Source: an uncultured Planctomycetaceae bacterium
Lineage (GTDB): Bacteria; Planctomycetota; Planctomycetia; Pirellulales; Pirellulaceae
DNA: 18,780 nucleotides
Assembly: GCA_937967665.1 (NCBI GenBank)
Contig: CALBSZ010000083.1
Coordinates: 1 to 18,780, forward strand
Direction of reading: 5' to 3'
Part shown: piece by piece, positions 1 through 6,438 of the stretch
Position numbering within the stretch: the stretch's first letter is position 1
Layout of the letters: each line of letters opens with the position of its first letter
The notes under the pieces: model-generated
What the model was told of the DNA's origin: nothing
The model's input: only the letters and a program-made list of their open reading frames with translations
Databases searched by the model: none
Translations under genes and position numbers: made by a program

Positions 1-2
1 CC

Positions 3-22
3 GGCCACTTTGTCTAGTGGCC
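3..22. other. Small inverted repeat at the window edge
   Basis: GGCCACT and AGTGGCC form a perfect 7-bp stem around a six-base loop. It lies inside the minus-strand open frame of the copy A fragment and has no T-run, so it is not called a terminator. It may be chance. Confidence 0.3.
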
Positions 23-48
23 TCCACAACGAGTGAACGCCGTCGACA

Positions 49-170
49 CGATTGTCTCCCGGAATTGAAACGTTCCAAACGCCGTCCAAGTGCTTCAGCA
101 TCGCGCCCGTCATGACTTGGACATCACCGCCGAGAATAGCACCGCCTGCCCAAGCAATTTCCTCGCAGCG
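49..170. repeat. Diverged direct repeat, copy A
   Basis: These 122 bases align to 2987-3107 in the same orientation with roughly 15 differences by eye (about 87% identity) and one single-base indel. The homology begins abruptly at CGATTGTCTCCCGG and ends at CAGCG in both copies. Both copies lie within 50 bases of an AAAGTGCTGTGTCCC motif. Confidence 0.8.
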
Positions 171-217
171 GCCGCAAAGCGCCCAAAGTACTTTGCCCCC
201 GTGGCCCGCGTCTGTGC

Positions 218-233
218 AAAAGTGCTGTGTCCC
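218..233 (+). repeat. Single copy of the AAAGTGCTGTGTCCC motif
   Basis: AAAAGTGCTGTGTCCC matches the unit of the array at 3122-3440 and the two copies near 2920 and 2960. It sits at the junction between the truncated group II intron reverse transcriptase (which loses similarity at about 245) and the copy A protein fragment. A weaker relative, AAAGTACTTTGCCCCCGTGG, begins at 184. Confidence 0.75.
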
Positions 234-541
234 TACCTTGGCCTTCCGACCGCCGCCGATTTCTTCAGGTTGAAGAAAGCTTCGGTAAGGCAGGCTTCGT
301 TGACGTGATGCAACAAGGCCGTGAACTTGAGCGTGCTGTCCTTTTGGGCAGCTTCACGCACGCCGTGCAAACCACGTGACTTACGCTTGAACCGACCCTG
401 AGTTCGGGGCAAGGCAGCTTGTGCGGCGTTCCTCTTGGTTGAATCGCTTTCCTCCACAGACTCCGCCGACCGTTCAGTGCGATCTTTGTTCGCCCGCTTC
501 GCAGGTACTATCGATTCATCTGACTTCCCATCGGCGTTCAT
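233..541 (-). pseudogene. Group II intron reverse transcriptase/maturase, truncated N-terminus
   Basis: The 102-residue frame reads like the start of a group II intron-encoded protein. It has a basic, low-complexity N-terminus, then VREAAQKDSTLKFTALLHHV (residues 61-80) and ACLTEAFFNLKKSAAVG (residues 83-99). The last part corresponds to the family's segment that normally continues into GVDGVTW and the RT palm. Here similarity stops after AAVG and the frame ends three codons later, next to the GGGACACAGCAC motif. All RT catalytic motifs (including YxDD), the maturase X domain and any endonuclease domain are absent, so it cannot be active. The upstream sequence looks like the matching ribozyme 5' half, which supports the identification. 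Confidence 0.75.
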
Positions 542-985
542 GTCAGCAGTACCCTCGGAGAGGTTTGCCGACCGTTCCCTTTCGCTTGTGTATCACCACT
601 CACGAAGGGGAAGCCGATGGGATCTCCCGGTTCTCGCGCTTGGAGTTTCCATGCATGCCGAGGTTCAACGACTCCGTCGTGCTGCCGGATCACTAGCCAA
701 GACGTGACCAGGCATATTGTCTTCTCGCGACACAGACCGGATCGACGGACGAAAGATGTGATTTCGGAGCTCCATAGCTCGCCTGCATGTACCTCTGCCG
801 TTGCTACACCCATGGCGTTACCGCCACCGGAGTACGACTCAAGGCCAGTGTGGCTGGCTAGGCCTTCACTGTAGGACTCTTTCATTCCCAACTCCAAGCC
901 GGTTTATCCCGGCGCTTTCCTGTGTCCCTACCTGGTCTGCTACCTGGGCCCTCCCTTCTGGCTCAAAGTGTCGTCGGGTGTACGC
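542..985 (-). ncRNA. Group II intron RNA, 5' part (domain I region), truncated
   Basis: Directly upstream of the reverse transcriptase start, the minus strand carries a non-coding stretch with the look of bacterial group II intron domain I. It includes GAGCCAGAAGGGAGGGCCC, AAAGCGCCGGGATAAACCGG, and GGAGTTGGGAATGAAAGAGT. Short local stems are visible, for example CGGTGGCGGTAACGCCATG. I judge the 5' end to be near 975-985, where the minus strand reads GTACACCCGACGAC, but this is not a clean GTGYG start and the exact boundary is uncertain. Domains V and VI would lie beyond the reverse transcriptase and are missing, so this is a dead 5' remnant. The identification rests on resemblance plus the adjoining RT fragment. 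Confidence 0.6.
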
Positions 986-1002
986 CTGCTGAATCACATC
1001 GA

Positions 1003-1026
1003 TGGCGCATTTGCGATGCTGCGCCA
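1003..1026. other. Stem-loop upstream of the intron 5' end
   Basis: TGGCGCA and TGCGCCA form a perfect 7-bp stem with a ten-base loop, about 20 bases outside the apparent intron 5' end. Some bacterial group II introns (class C) insert just after terminator-like hairpins, so this could be part of the original target. The distance is larger than usual and the class of this intron was not established. Confidence 0.35.
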
Positions 1027-1179
1027 GATGTTGTCACCGTTTAGATTGCGCTTAAGGTGTTGTCTGCGAGTCAGTTAGAGTGGTTGGTGACGCAAATCCG
1101 TCAGTGATTGGCGCGCTGTCTGCATTTGGGTTCATTCGTTATTTTTCACAAAGCCCCATCTTCAAAGTTTGAAAAAGCC

Positions 1180-1186
1180 AAGGAGG
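1180..1186 (+). promoter_or_regulatory. Strong ribosome binding site
   Basis: AAGGAGG lies five bases before the ATG at 1192. Such a clear Shine-Dalgarno is uncommon in this window. It fixes the start of the secreted protein at 1192 rather than at the upstream in-frame TTG/ATG region near 1108. Confidence 0.75.
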
Positions 1187-1191
1187 CCACT

Positions 1192-1869
1192 ATGTTCACG
1201 ACCCCACGAATCCTCGCTGCCATATTAATAGCCACAAGCACTTCGTTGCTGGCCACGCAGGCCGATGCCAATCACAGTCAGGACCGCGCCGCGTTGTTGG
1301 CCGCGGTTTGTAAGCTGAAGGACACGGCCTGCTCGTTTGAGACAATTAACGGCTTGCGTCCGATGACATCCTACACGTTGCGCCAAGTCCGAGGCGTTCG
1401 AGTCAGCGCCGATCAGTTGCACGAAGCCGTGCGTTGCCAGGCTCCATTACATGACATCCAGGCAGCCTTCAACAAAGTTTGTGCCTACGCTTCCCGAGCC
1501 AACGTGCGGTTCCAGCGCAGCCACAACTTCAGATGTGACGCGGAGTGGTCGTCGGCGTGGGCATGCGTCCAGAATGATATTGCCGCAGTTCGTTGTATAC
1601 TCAAGTCCGCGACTGCCATCGTGACGCCACGATGCACAGCGCCGACACCATACAGCGTACAAAGACCATTCAACCCGTACCACGTTCCCGCGTTGCAAGT
1701 GCCATCGCATCGTCAGCCCGCTGCCCGGTTCGATACTAGACCTGAAGTGTTGCCACCGGCGCACGTCCCGTCGTCCCATCGCGGCCGACCAACTCCTGAC
1801 TTCCGATCAGTGCAACATGACAACCACCACGACGTGTGGCAAGCCCTGCTTCTGTCACTGCTTCGATAG
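1192..1869 (+). CDS. Secreted cysteine-rich protein of unknown function
   Basis: The 225-residue product starts with a short charged end, a hydrophobic stretch (about residues 7-22) and an ADA|NH signal-peptidase-I type site near residue 26, so it should be exported. The mature part has eight cysteines (residues 40, 47, 82, 97, 115, 125, 135 and 148), all in the N-terminal two thirds, suggesting a disulfide-bonded fold. The C-terminal third (about 150-215) is rich in Pro, His and Arg and looks unstructured. I do not recognise the family. It is a single gene: a strong ribosome binding site precedes it and an excellent terminator hairpin follows 26 bases after the stop. It stands alone between decayed mobile DNA and two minus-strand unknown genes. 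Confidence 0.7.
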   Translation: MFTTPRILAAILIATSTSLLATQADANHSQDRAALLAAVCKLKDTACSFETINGLRPMTSYTLRQVRGVRVSADQLHEAVRCQAPLHDIQAAFNKVCAYASRANVRFQRSHNFRCDAEWSSAWACVQNDIAAVRCILKSATAIVTPRCTAPTPYSVQRPFNPYHVPALQVPSHRQPAARFDTRPEVLPPAHVPSSHRGRPTPDFRSVQHDNHHDVWQALLLSLLR

Positions 1870-1894
1870 CAACCCCGCAAACGCCAAAATCGAT

Positions 1895-1926
1895 GTGAGC
1901 CGCCAAGCCTCCGCTTGGAGGCTCAC
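1895..1926 (+). terminator. Intrinsic terminator after the secreted protein gene
   Basis: GTGAGCC-g-CCAAG pairs with CTTGG-a-GGCTCAC around a six-base loop, giving a 12-bp stem with one mismatch. The tail (GTCGTTTCTT) is only moderately T-rich. The hairpin is nearly symmetric and could also act on minus-strand transcripts leaving the 1981-2715 genes. Confidence 0.7.
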
Positions 1927-1943
1927 GTCGTTTCTTGAGAACC

Positions 1944-1967
1944 GTCACGGATATAGTCACGGATATA
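1944..1967. repeat. 12-base tandem duplication
   Basis: GTCACGGATATA occurs twice in direct succession and is followed by GTGGTAC, a heptamer that also recurs in the array at 3122-3440. It lies between the terminator and the 3' end of the minus-strand gene pair. Confidence 0.7.
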
Positions 1968-1980
1968 GTGGTACAACAGC

Positions 1981-2226
1981 CTAGAGAAATCGTGAACTCT
2001 TAACGGGTGAGTTGGCCAGCCAATTGTCTCTGATTCCTTCCGTTGTCGGCCGCTGACCGATCGCCTGCACGAATTCAGATGTCAGTTGGGGCAATGGAGT
2101 GCCATCATCTGCCAGCATGTGACTGCCATCAAATTCTGCCGCCAGTACCGCTTGAGCTATCTCCTCTGCGCTGCGAACGTCTTCTTGCGAGGTTTCAAAT
2201 TCGTTCGTCTCAGGATTTACCCGCAT
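1981..2226 (-). CDS. Small hypothetical protein (81 aa)
   Basis: The product begins MRVNPETNEFETSQEDVRSA and is acidic, without a signal peptide or membrane segment. I do not recognise it. Support for coding comes from position: its ATG is nine bases downstream of the stop of the 159-residue minus-strand gene, with GAGGCGAG just before the start as a plausible ribosome binding site. The two therefore look like a coupled pair. Composition gives no hint of function. A chance open frame cannot be excluded. Confidence 0.45.
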   Translation of the reverse strand: MRVNPETNEFETSQEDVRSAEEIAQAVLAAEFDGSHMLADDGTPLPQLTSEFVQAIGQRPTTEGIRDNWLANSPVKSSRFL

Positions 2227-2235
2227 CGTCTCGCC

Positions 2236-2715
2236 TCAAGGTTCGGTGAGCGATTGGTGCAGGATCGACACGACATCAGGTGCAATATCACTCCAACGGA
2301 AACACCGGCAATCGATAGTGATAACCTTACTGCATAGGATCGCGTAGCGTTGTAATACATGGGAACTCACCTGAAAGTAAGATGCAAATTGCTTGGCAAC
2401 CAATCCCACAAAGTCCGATGAATCCTCGTCAAAAGGTGCCGGACTTTGAGCACTGAACGGTTGTTGGGGCTCGGACATATTGAAGAGGGTTTTTGCGCAA
2501 ATCTCGTCCAGCGAGTATTGGTGTTGCAGCCGTTCGTTGTTTGTTTCGTCGGCTTTCAACATCTTGACACGGATTTCGCTGAACAAGGCATGCCCTTTTT
2601 TCCAGCGGGAAGTATCGCCTGAAATCGCTTGAAGTTTCTGAAACGTCGAATTGTCATCGCGATGCGGTGCGAAAAACGCAAGCAACTCTACAATGTCATT
2701 CGCTGTAGGACGCAT
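2236..2715 (-). CDS. Hypothetical protein (159 aa)
   Basis: The product is cytoplasmic by appearance, with no leader or membrane helix. Its N-terminal half is helical and charged. A segment around residues 68-97 (SLDEICAKTLFNMS followed by APFDED) reads like a conserved protein motif rather than random translation, but I cannot name the family. Four cysteines are scattered through the protein. No Shine-Dalgarno is seen before the ATG. It is the first gene of a likely two-gene unit with the 81-residue protein downstream. Upstream it borders the repeat-rich, decayed region, so acquisition with that region is possible. Confidence 0.5.
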   Translation of the reverse strand: MRPTANDIVELLAFFAPHRDDNSTFQKLQAISGDTSRWKKGHALFSEIRVKMLKADETNNERLQHQYSLDEICAKTLFNMSEPQQPFSAQSPAPFDEDSSDFVGLVAKQFASYFQVSSHVLQRYAILCSKVITIDCRCFRWSDIAPDVVSILHQSLTEP

Positions 2716-2916
2716 TTGACTAAACTATGTGGACGTGGTGTTGCTGGAAACGAATCCGGCGCATTTTAATCGGAACGACATTTCCGCGCTGCACTTAGCC
2801 ACGCGAGCTTCTGTTGTTCATCCAATCCGACGATGTTATTGCGGGCAGCGTCGCTCTGCACACTAAGTCGACGATACCATTGGCAATTTGTTTGAACGGA
2901 AACATTCCGTCTGCGC
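2716..2916. other. Gene-free stretch with possible decayed coding remnant
   Basis: The minus strand contains a short open stretch ending at 2766 (reading GLDEQQKLAWLSAARKCRSD) that could be the C-terminal tail of a lost gene. It opens inside the repeat motifs and has no credible start. No RNA gene or promoter was recognised. Confidence 0.3.
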
Positions 2917-2976
2917 AAAAAGTGCTGTGTCCCTGTGTCTGTCCTGTGTCCGCTGCAAAAAGTGCTGTGTCCCTGC
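2917..2976 (+). repeat. Two copies of the AAAGTGCTGTGTCCC motif, 40 bases apart
   Basis: GCAAAAAGTGCTGTGTCCCTG occurs at about 2915 and again at 2955, separated by a short spacer that itself contains TGTGTCC. The pair sits exactly where homology to the copy A fragment stops (2987), so it marks a junction. Confidence 0.8.
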
Positions 2977-2986
2977 GTCCGTTGCT

Positions 2987-3107
2987 CGATTGTCTCCCGG
3001 AATTGAAGCATTCCAAACGGCGTCCAAGTGCTTCAGCATTGAGTCCCTCATAACTTGGACATCGCCGTCGAAATAGCACCGCCTACCAAAGCAACTTCCT
3101 CCCAGCG
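2987..3107 (-). pseudogene. Frameshifted second copy (B) of the unrecognised protein fragment
   Basis: On the minus strand this reads GDVQVMRDSMLKHLDAVWN and then ASIPGDNR, closely matching the fragment at 1-210. Relative to copy A, one base is missing just after the GGAI codons, so the two halves lie in different frames. Changes elsewhere keep the residue type, which suggests the duplication predates loss of function. Both ends are cut: on the plus-strand left by two AAAGTGCTGTGTCCC motifs, on the right by the repeat array. It is only about 40 codons long. Confidence 0.5.
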
Positions 3108-3440
3108 TCGGCATGGCTACCAAAGTGCTGTGTCCCCGTGGTACAAAGTGCTGTGTCCCCGTGGTACTCGTGGTACTTTGCAAAGTGCTGTGTCCCCGTG
3201 GTAACGTGGTAAAGTGCTCCGTGGTAACCAAAGTGCTGTGTCCCCGTGGTAACCCAAAGTGCTGTGCCCCCGTGGTACTCCCCCCTCAAAGTGCTGTGTC
3301 CCCGTGGTACAAAGTGCTGTGTCCCCGTGGTACGAAAGTGCTGTGTCCCCGTGGTACGTGGTACCGTGGTACACCGTGGTACAGCGTCGGCATGGCTACC
3401 AAAGTGCTGTTCCCCCGTGGTACTCCCCCCGTGGTAGGCA
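3103..3440 (+). repeat. Irregular array of AAAGTGCTGTGTCCCC + GTGGTAC units
   Basis: The core AAAGTGCTGTGTCCCC or a close variant begins at 3122, 3145, 3182, 3211 (degenerate), 3230, 3256, 3288, 3311, 3335 and 3401, at spacings of 19-66 bases. Cores alternate with about sixteen GTGGTA copies, including four consecutive GTGGTAC units near 3350-3383. A longer 29-base block (from CAGCGTCGGCATGGC onward) occurs at both 3103 and 3382, bracketing most of the array, as if the whole unit had been duplicated. Repeats are too short, too close and too irregular for CRISPR. No transposase is present. The array lies downstream of lptE, so it is intergenic, and all long open frames through it are simple repeat translations. 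Confidence 0.85.
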
Positions 3441-3572
3441 AGGCAGCTACAAACGCCCTCAGCCCCAAAGTCTGACCTGGGAACAAGTCGGATCCAGATT
3501 CAGCGTTGCTTTGGTGTAAACCCGTGGCCGGTCAACAGACGGCCCAACGTGAATCCAAGTCAACAGTGATTC

Positions 3573-4091
3573 CTACCAGGCGGTTTCGAGCTGCGCTACG
3601 ATTTGACGGGCGGCTTTCTGAATGGCTTCTTCCTGCGCTGTCACGACGGATTGTCCGACCTCGGGAACGAAGTTGGCTTGCTGCCATACAGTCAGACCCG
3701 AAGTGGGCACGGGGACAATGAACTGATTCGTTAACGCGTTCCCTGAGCGGTCGAGCCACTGCACGGCCATCGTCAGGTCCACTTCGATGTCGCGTGGTTC
3801 GTCGTTTCGGTTCTCGGCCAGCACGAATTTCCTGTCCGTCACGATGGTGGCAATCAGAACGCTGTCGGCGGCGTCGCGGGAAACGACTTTATAGGGAGTT
3901 TTGGTCTCGATCTCCTTGACGATCGCTTCCGTCAAACGCTCACCAAGATTCCGTCGAAAACTCTCCGACCGCACCACGGGCACATGGACCGAGCGAATGT
4001 CCGGGCGATACAGCGACCGTGTGCCAAAATGGTAGGTGGCACAACCGGTGATCGTCAGCATCGACAGGATTATCAGCACTAGCCGTCGCAT
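3573..4091 (-). CDS. lptE: LptE-family LPS-assembly lipoprotein
   Basis: The 172-residue product has a lipoprotein signal with the lipobox ITGC (Cys17). After it come the features of LptE-like outer-membrane proteins: ATYHFG right after the lipobox, then VHVPVVRSESFRRNLGERL and a helix leading to TPYKVVSRDAADSVLIATI. LptE partners LptD in inserting lipopolysaccharide into the outer leaflet of the outer membrane. Family sequence similarity is usually weak, but the length and order fit. It is the last gene of the minus-strand recO, TPR lipoprotein, lptE series, 69 bases after the TPR gene. There is no clear Shine-Dalgarno. The repeat array begins 130 bases beyond its stop. Confidence 0.75.
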   Translation of the reverse strand: MRRLVLIILSMLTITGCATYHFGTRSLYRPDIRSVHVPVVRSESFRRNLGERLTEAIVKEIETKTPYKVVSRDAADSVLIATIVTDRKFVLAENRNDEPRDIEVDLTMAVQWLDRSGNALTNQFIVPVPTSGLTVWQQANFVPEVGQSVVTAQEEAIQKAARQIVAQLETAW

Positions 4092-4160
4092 TGGCAGTCA
4101 CTTGCGGGTCTGGAATAGATGACACCCAAGTTTGACGGTGTCGTCGCTGTCAAGCCTCGC

Positions 4161-5405
4161 TTAACGTCGGTTCGTGGCGGTTGACGAGGTGGCGATCAGT
4201 GGTTCGTCCTGACCGTCAGAAGACGGAAAGACGTCCACCAGCCAACTCAATCTTTGCGGAGGCACATCCGGTTCACCGCCGAGTTCCCGAATGTGCTCGA
4301 CCGCCCGTTCGGCAAACGGCGTGTCCGAATAGTCCCGCACGATCTGTTGATAGTGGAATTTCGCCGCTCGATTTTCGCCGCGCAGTTCTCGGTAGCGTCC
4401 CCGCGCCCAGGCGCGTTCCGCCTTCTTGTAGCGTACTTCCGCGTAAGCACGGTCCAGGTACTCCTTGTTTTCGCGCGCCTGATCCGGGAAATGAGTGTGA
4501 ATCTGCTGGATGAGTTTTTCTGCTTCATCCAGGGGCGTTCCCGAGTAGTCCGTGCCCTGGTAGCTCAACAACTTCGCCTTAAGTCCGAGAAAATGAGCGT
4601 TGAATTGGTGTTCGCTGTTGGGAAAGGTCTTGCGGACGTCCGTGTACATCTCGTCCGCCTGCACGTATTTGGCGGCTCGGAAGAGCTCGTTTCCATAAGC
4701 CATGGTCGCGTCGTCGGCCCACTTGCCGGTGGGATCGTCGATGCGAATGCGGTCAAACACTCGCAAGGCATTTCCACTGGCATCACGCGTGGGCCGGGTC
4801 TTGTCGGTCAAGTTCCAGGCGAGAAAGGACTGCGGTTTCTTCCGCGCCAGCCCCAACCAGTATTGCGACATGGCGTAGCGCCGCGCTTGAACAAAGTCCA
4901 TGTAGCGAGTATTGGGATAGTTCTTGATCAGCACTTCGTAGGCCTCATTGGCCTCCGGATACCGATCCGCGAAGAAGTAGCTTTCCCCCTCCATGTAGTT
5001 GGCATCCTGTTGCAGCATCGAATTCGGCCAGCGTTCGCCAGCTTCATGGTACTTTTCGGCGGCGGCGAGGAAGGCTTTGGTGCGTTCCTTGCCTGATCGC
5101 TTGTCCGCTTCCTGATACAGCCGATCGGCATCGGCAAAGAGCTGCTTTGCTTCACTCGGTCGGGGACCCAGTCCCGCCAGCTGTTTGACGGTGCCGGTGA
5201 CCTTGGTGGGTGCGAAGTCCTTAAGGCCAATCTCGTTGTTTTCGGGTTCCGTCACTTCCTCTTCGTAACCGACCGGAGCAACCACGTTCCGACCGCTCAA
5301 TTGGGAAATGTCGTCCCGGTCCTTGCCAAATGACGAACAGCCGCTGGCGGGAACGCTACCCAGCATCAGCAACGCCAGTAGCAACCGTATCTTCAGGCGA
5401 TCCAT
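4161..5405 (-). CDS. BamD-like TPR outer-membrane lipoprotein
   Basis: The start at 5405 is chosen over an in-frame ATG at 5564 because it is preceded by AAGGAAG and gives a proper lipoprotein signal ending in PASGC (Cys23). The longer version would begin inside recO. The 414-residue product has TPR-like helices: residues of the type AEKYHEAGERWPNS, YPEANEAYEVLIKNYPNTRYMD, and later FHYQQIVRDYSDTPFAERAVEHI, which resemble the BamD/YfiO and tol-pal YbgF style of repeats. BamD belongs to the complex folding outer-membrane beta-barrels. This protein is longer than typical BamD (around 245 residues), with an extra middle section, so it may be a planctomycete variant. Next to lptE, a role in the outer membrane is reasonable. 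Confidence 0.7.
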   Translation of the reverse strand: MDRLKIRLLLALLMLGSVPASGCSSFGKDRDDISQLSGRNVVAPVGYEEEVTEPENNEIGLKDFAPTKVTGTVKQLAGLGPRPSEAKQLFADADRLYQEADKRSGKERTKAFLAAAEKYHEAGERWPNSMLQQDANYMEGESYFFADRYPEANEAYEVLIKNYPNTRYMDFVQARRYAMSQYWLGLARKKPQSFLAWNLTDKTRPTRDASGNALRVFDRIRIDDPTGKWADDATMAYGNELFRAAKYVQADEMYTDVRKTFPNSEHQFNAHFLGLKAKLLSYQGTDYSGTPLDEAEKLIQQIHTHFPDQARENKEYLDRAYAEVRYKKAERAWARGRYRELRGENRAAKFHYQQIVRDYSDTPFAERAVEHIRELGGEPDVPPQRLSWLVDVFPSSDGQDEPLIATSSTATNRR

Positions 5406-5553
5406 GCAAACTTCCTTGTACTTCCAGCGGCTCCGCCGCCCCATTCCTGACGTACGCATTGGAACGTCAAAGGGTTTTGCCATGTACTTGCATTTCCATC
5501 TGAAAGGCGTCCGCAGTCTCGCGACACCGACCGCTACGTTTGCGAAAACTCTC

Positions 5554-6309
5554 TCAGACTCCAACTTTCAAATAATCCTGCAGGCGCGGCCGTCGGCCCA
5601 GCAGGTGATTCATGTATTGATTCAAAACCCCGCGCAACTCGCCCTGCTCGCGACCGTCCAACTGCAATTGATCCCAATTCTGCAGGTCCTGGATCGAAGC
5701 CCTTCGCAGGGCCCGCGCCAGTTCGCCGCTCATGCTAATCACTTGTTTACGTCCCGCACGGCACAAGCCGCAGAGCACACCCCCGACAGTCAGCCCAAAG
5801 GAAACGCGTTGGGCCTCCGCCGGCATTCCCCGACCGCAGCCAACGCATTGATCCAACGCCGGCAAATGTCCGAGGATACGAAGCAAAGCCAGCTCAAAAT
5901 GCAGCAGTGTGAGAGGCAAGGGACCGCTATCGTCAAGTCTCCTGATGGTTTCTTCGGCAATATCGAAAAGTTCTGGATGAGGATCGTGCTCGTCATTCAG
6001 GTCGTTCAATAGTTCCGCCACGTAGTAACCTGCGTAAAGACGAGTCAGGTCACGACTGCCGGCGCGGAACCGGCGTTCCAGTTTCGCTTCTGTCAATATA
6101 TCGAGCGCATCTGTTGATTTGTGCAGGAACACTAGGCGACAAAGGGCTAACAGGTCAATAGCACCCTCAAACGGACTCTTCAGTCTCCTGGCTCCCTTTG
6201 CCAATCCCGTTATCTTGCCAAAGTCGCGCGAAAACAGCGTAACCACGCAGCTCGTCTCGCTGAACTCCACAATCCGAATGACAACTGCTAGCGTTTTTTC
6301 AGATGCCAT
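5554..6309 (-). CDS. recO: DNA repair protein RecO
   Basis: The 251-residue protein matches RecO throughout. The N-terminal OB-fold (about 1-80) contains VIRIVEFSETSCVVTLFSRD and GKITGLAKGARRLKSPFEGA. A helical C-terminal domain follows, carrying the zinc-finger cysteines C155xxC158 and C180xxC183. RecO binds single-stranded DNA and SSB and, with RecR, loads RecA at gaps. Length is typical for the family. The start gives MASEKTLAVV; no Shine-Dalgarno is visible. It is the first gene of the minus-strand series with the BamD-like and LptE genes, with a 148-base spacer before the next start. Confidence 0.92.
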   Translation of the reverse strand: MASEKTLAVVIRIVEFSETSCVVTLFSRDFGKITGLAKGARRLKSPFEGAIDLLALCRLVFLHKSTDALDILTEAKLERRFRAGSRDLTRLYAGYYVAELLNDLNDEHDPHPELFDIAEETIRRLDDSGPLPLTLLHFELALLRILGHLPALDQCVGCGRGMPAEAQRVSFGLTVGGVLCGLCRAGRKQVISMSGELARALRRASIQDLQNWDQLQLDGREQGELRGVLNQYMNHLLGRRPRLQDYLKVGV

Positions 6310-6438
6310 GGGTGATGTGGAAGCCGAGCGCGGAAGCGGAACTGAATTACAGACGGGAGTTATTACAGGCGGGAGGTGAGACGACAGTCCGCCACGGTTT
6401 CCAAGTTTTCACGTCCTTTCGGCGTCATAACCGGGAGA

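Larger units (their letters stand above)
1..210 (-). pseudogene. Fragment of an unrecognised protein (copy A)
   Basis: The minus strand carries an open frame from about 210 to the window edge, reading through stretches such as CEEIAWAGGAILGGDVQVM and then MLKHLDGVWNVSIPGDNR. The same protein sequence recurs at 2987-3107 with mostly conservative changes (I to V, G to A), so it was probably coding. I do not recognise the family. The frame has no plausible start: upstream (higher coordinates) it runs into the GGGACACAGCACTTTT motif and a truncated group II intron. It continues past position 1, so what is visible is an internal or C-terminal piece. It is called a fragment because its upstream side is cut at the repeat motif. 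A conserved non-coding repeat is the alternative. Confidence 0.4.

Noticed and set aside
542..897. 119-codon minus-strand frame upstream of the intron RT
   Set aside because: It lies within the group II intron RNA, a structured non-coding segment; the open frame has no protein-like features.
2795..3079. Minus-strand small gene spanning the repeat motifs near 2920-2980
   Set aside because: The frame opens inside copy B and runs through two repeat motifs; it is a patchwork of unrelated pieces rather than one gene.
3122..3440. CRISPR array
   Set aside because: Repeat cores are about 16 bases, spacing is irregular (19-66), spacers are not unique sequences but more GTGGTAC copies, and no cas gene is present.
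3113..3475. Long open frames on both strands through the repeat array
   Set aside because: Their translations are simple iterations (for example KVLCPRG or GDTAL) produced because the repeat happens to lack stops in several frames; no protein-like composition.
4254..5096. 280-codon plus-strand frame inside the TPR lipoprotein gene
   Set aside because: Antisense shadow; the minus-strand frame has a lipobox and TPR-like repeats.
5406..5564. Extended N-terminus for the TPR lipoprotein
   Set aside because: Starting at 5564 would place about 53 residues before the lipoprotein signal and overlap recO; the 5405 start has a ribosome binding site and a proper leader.
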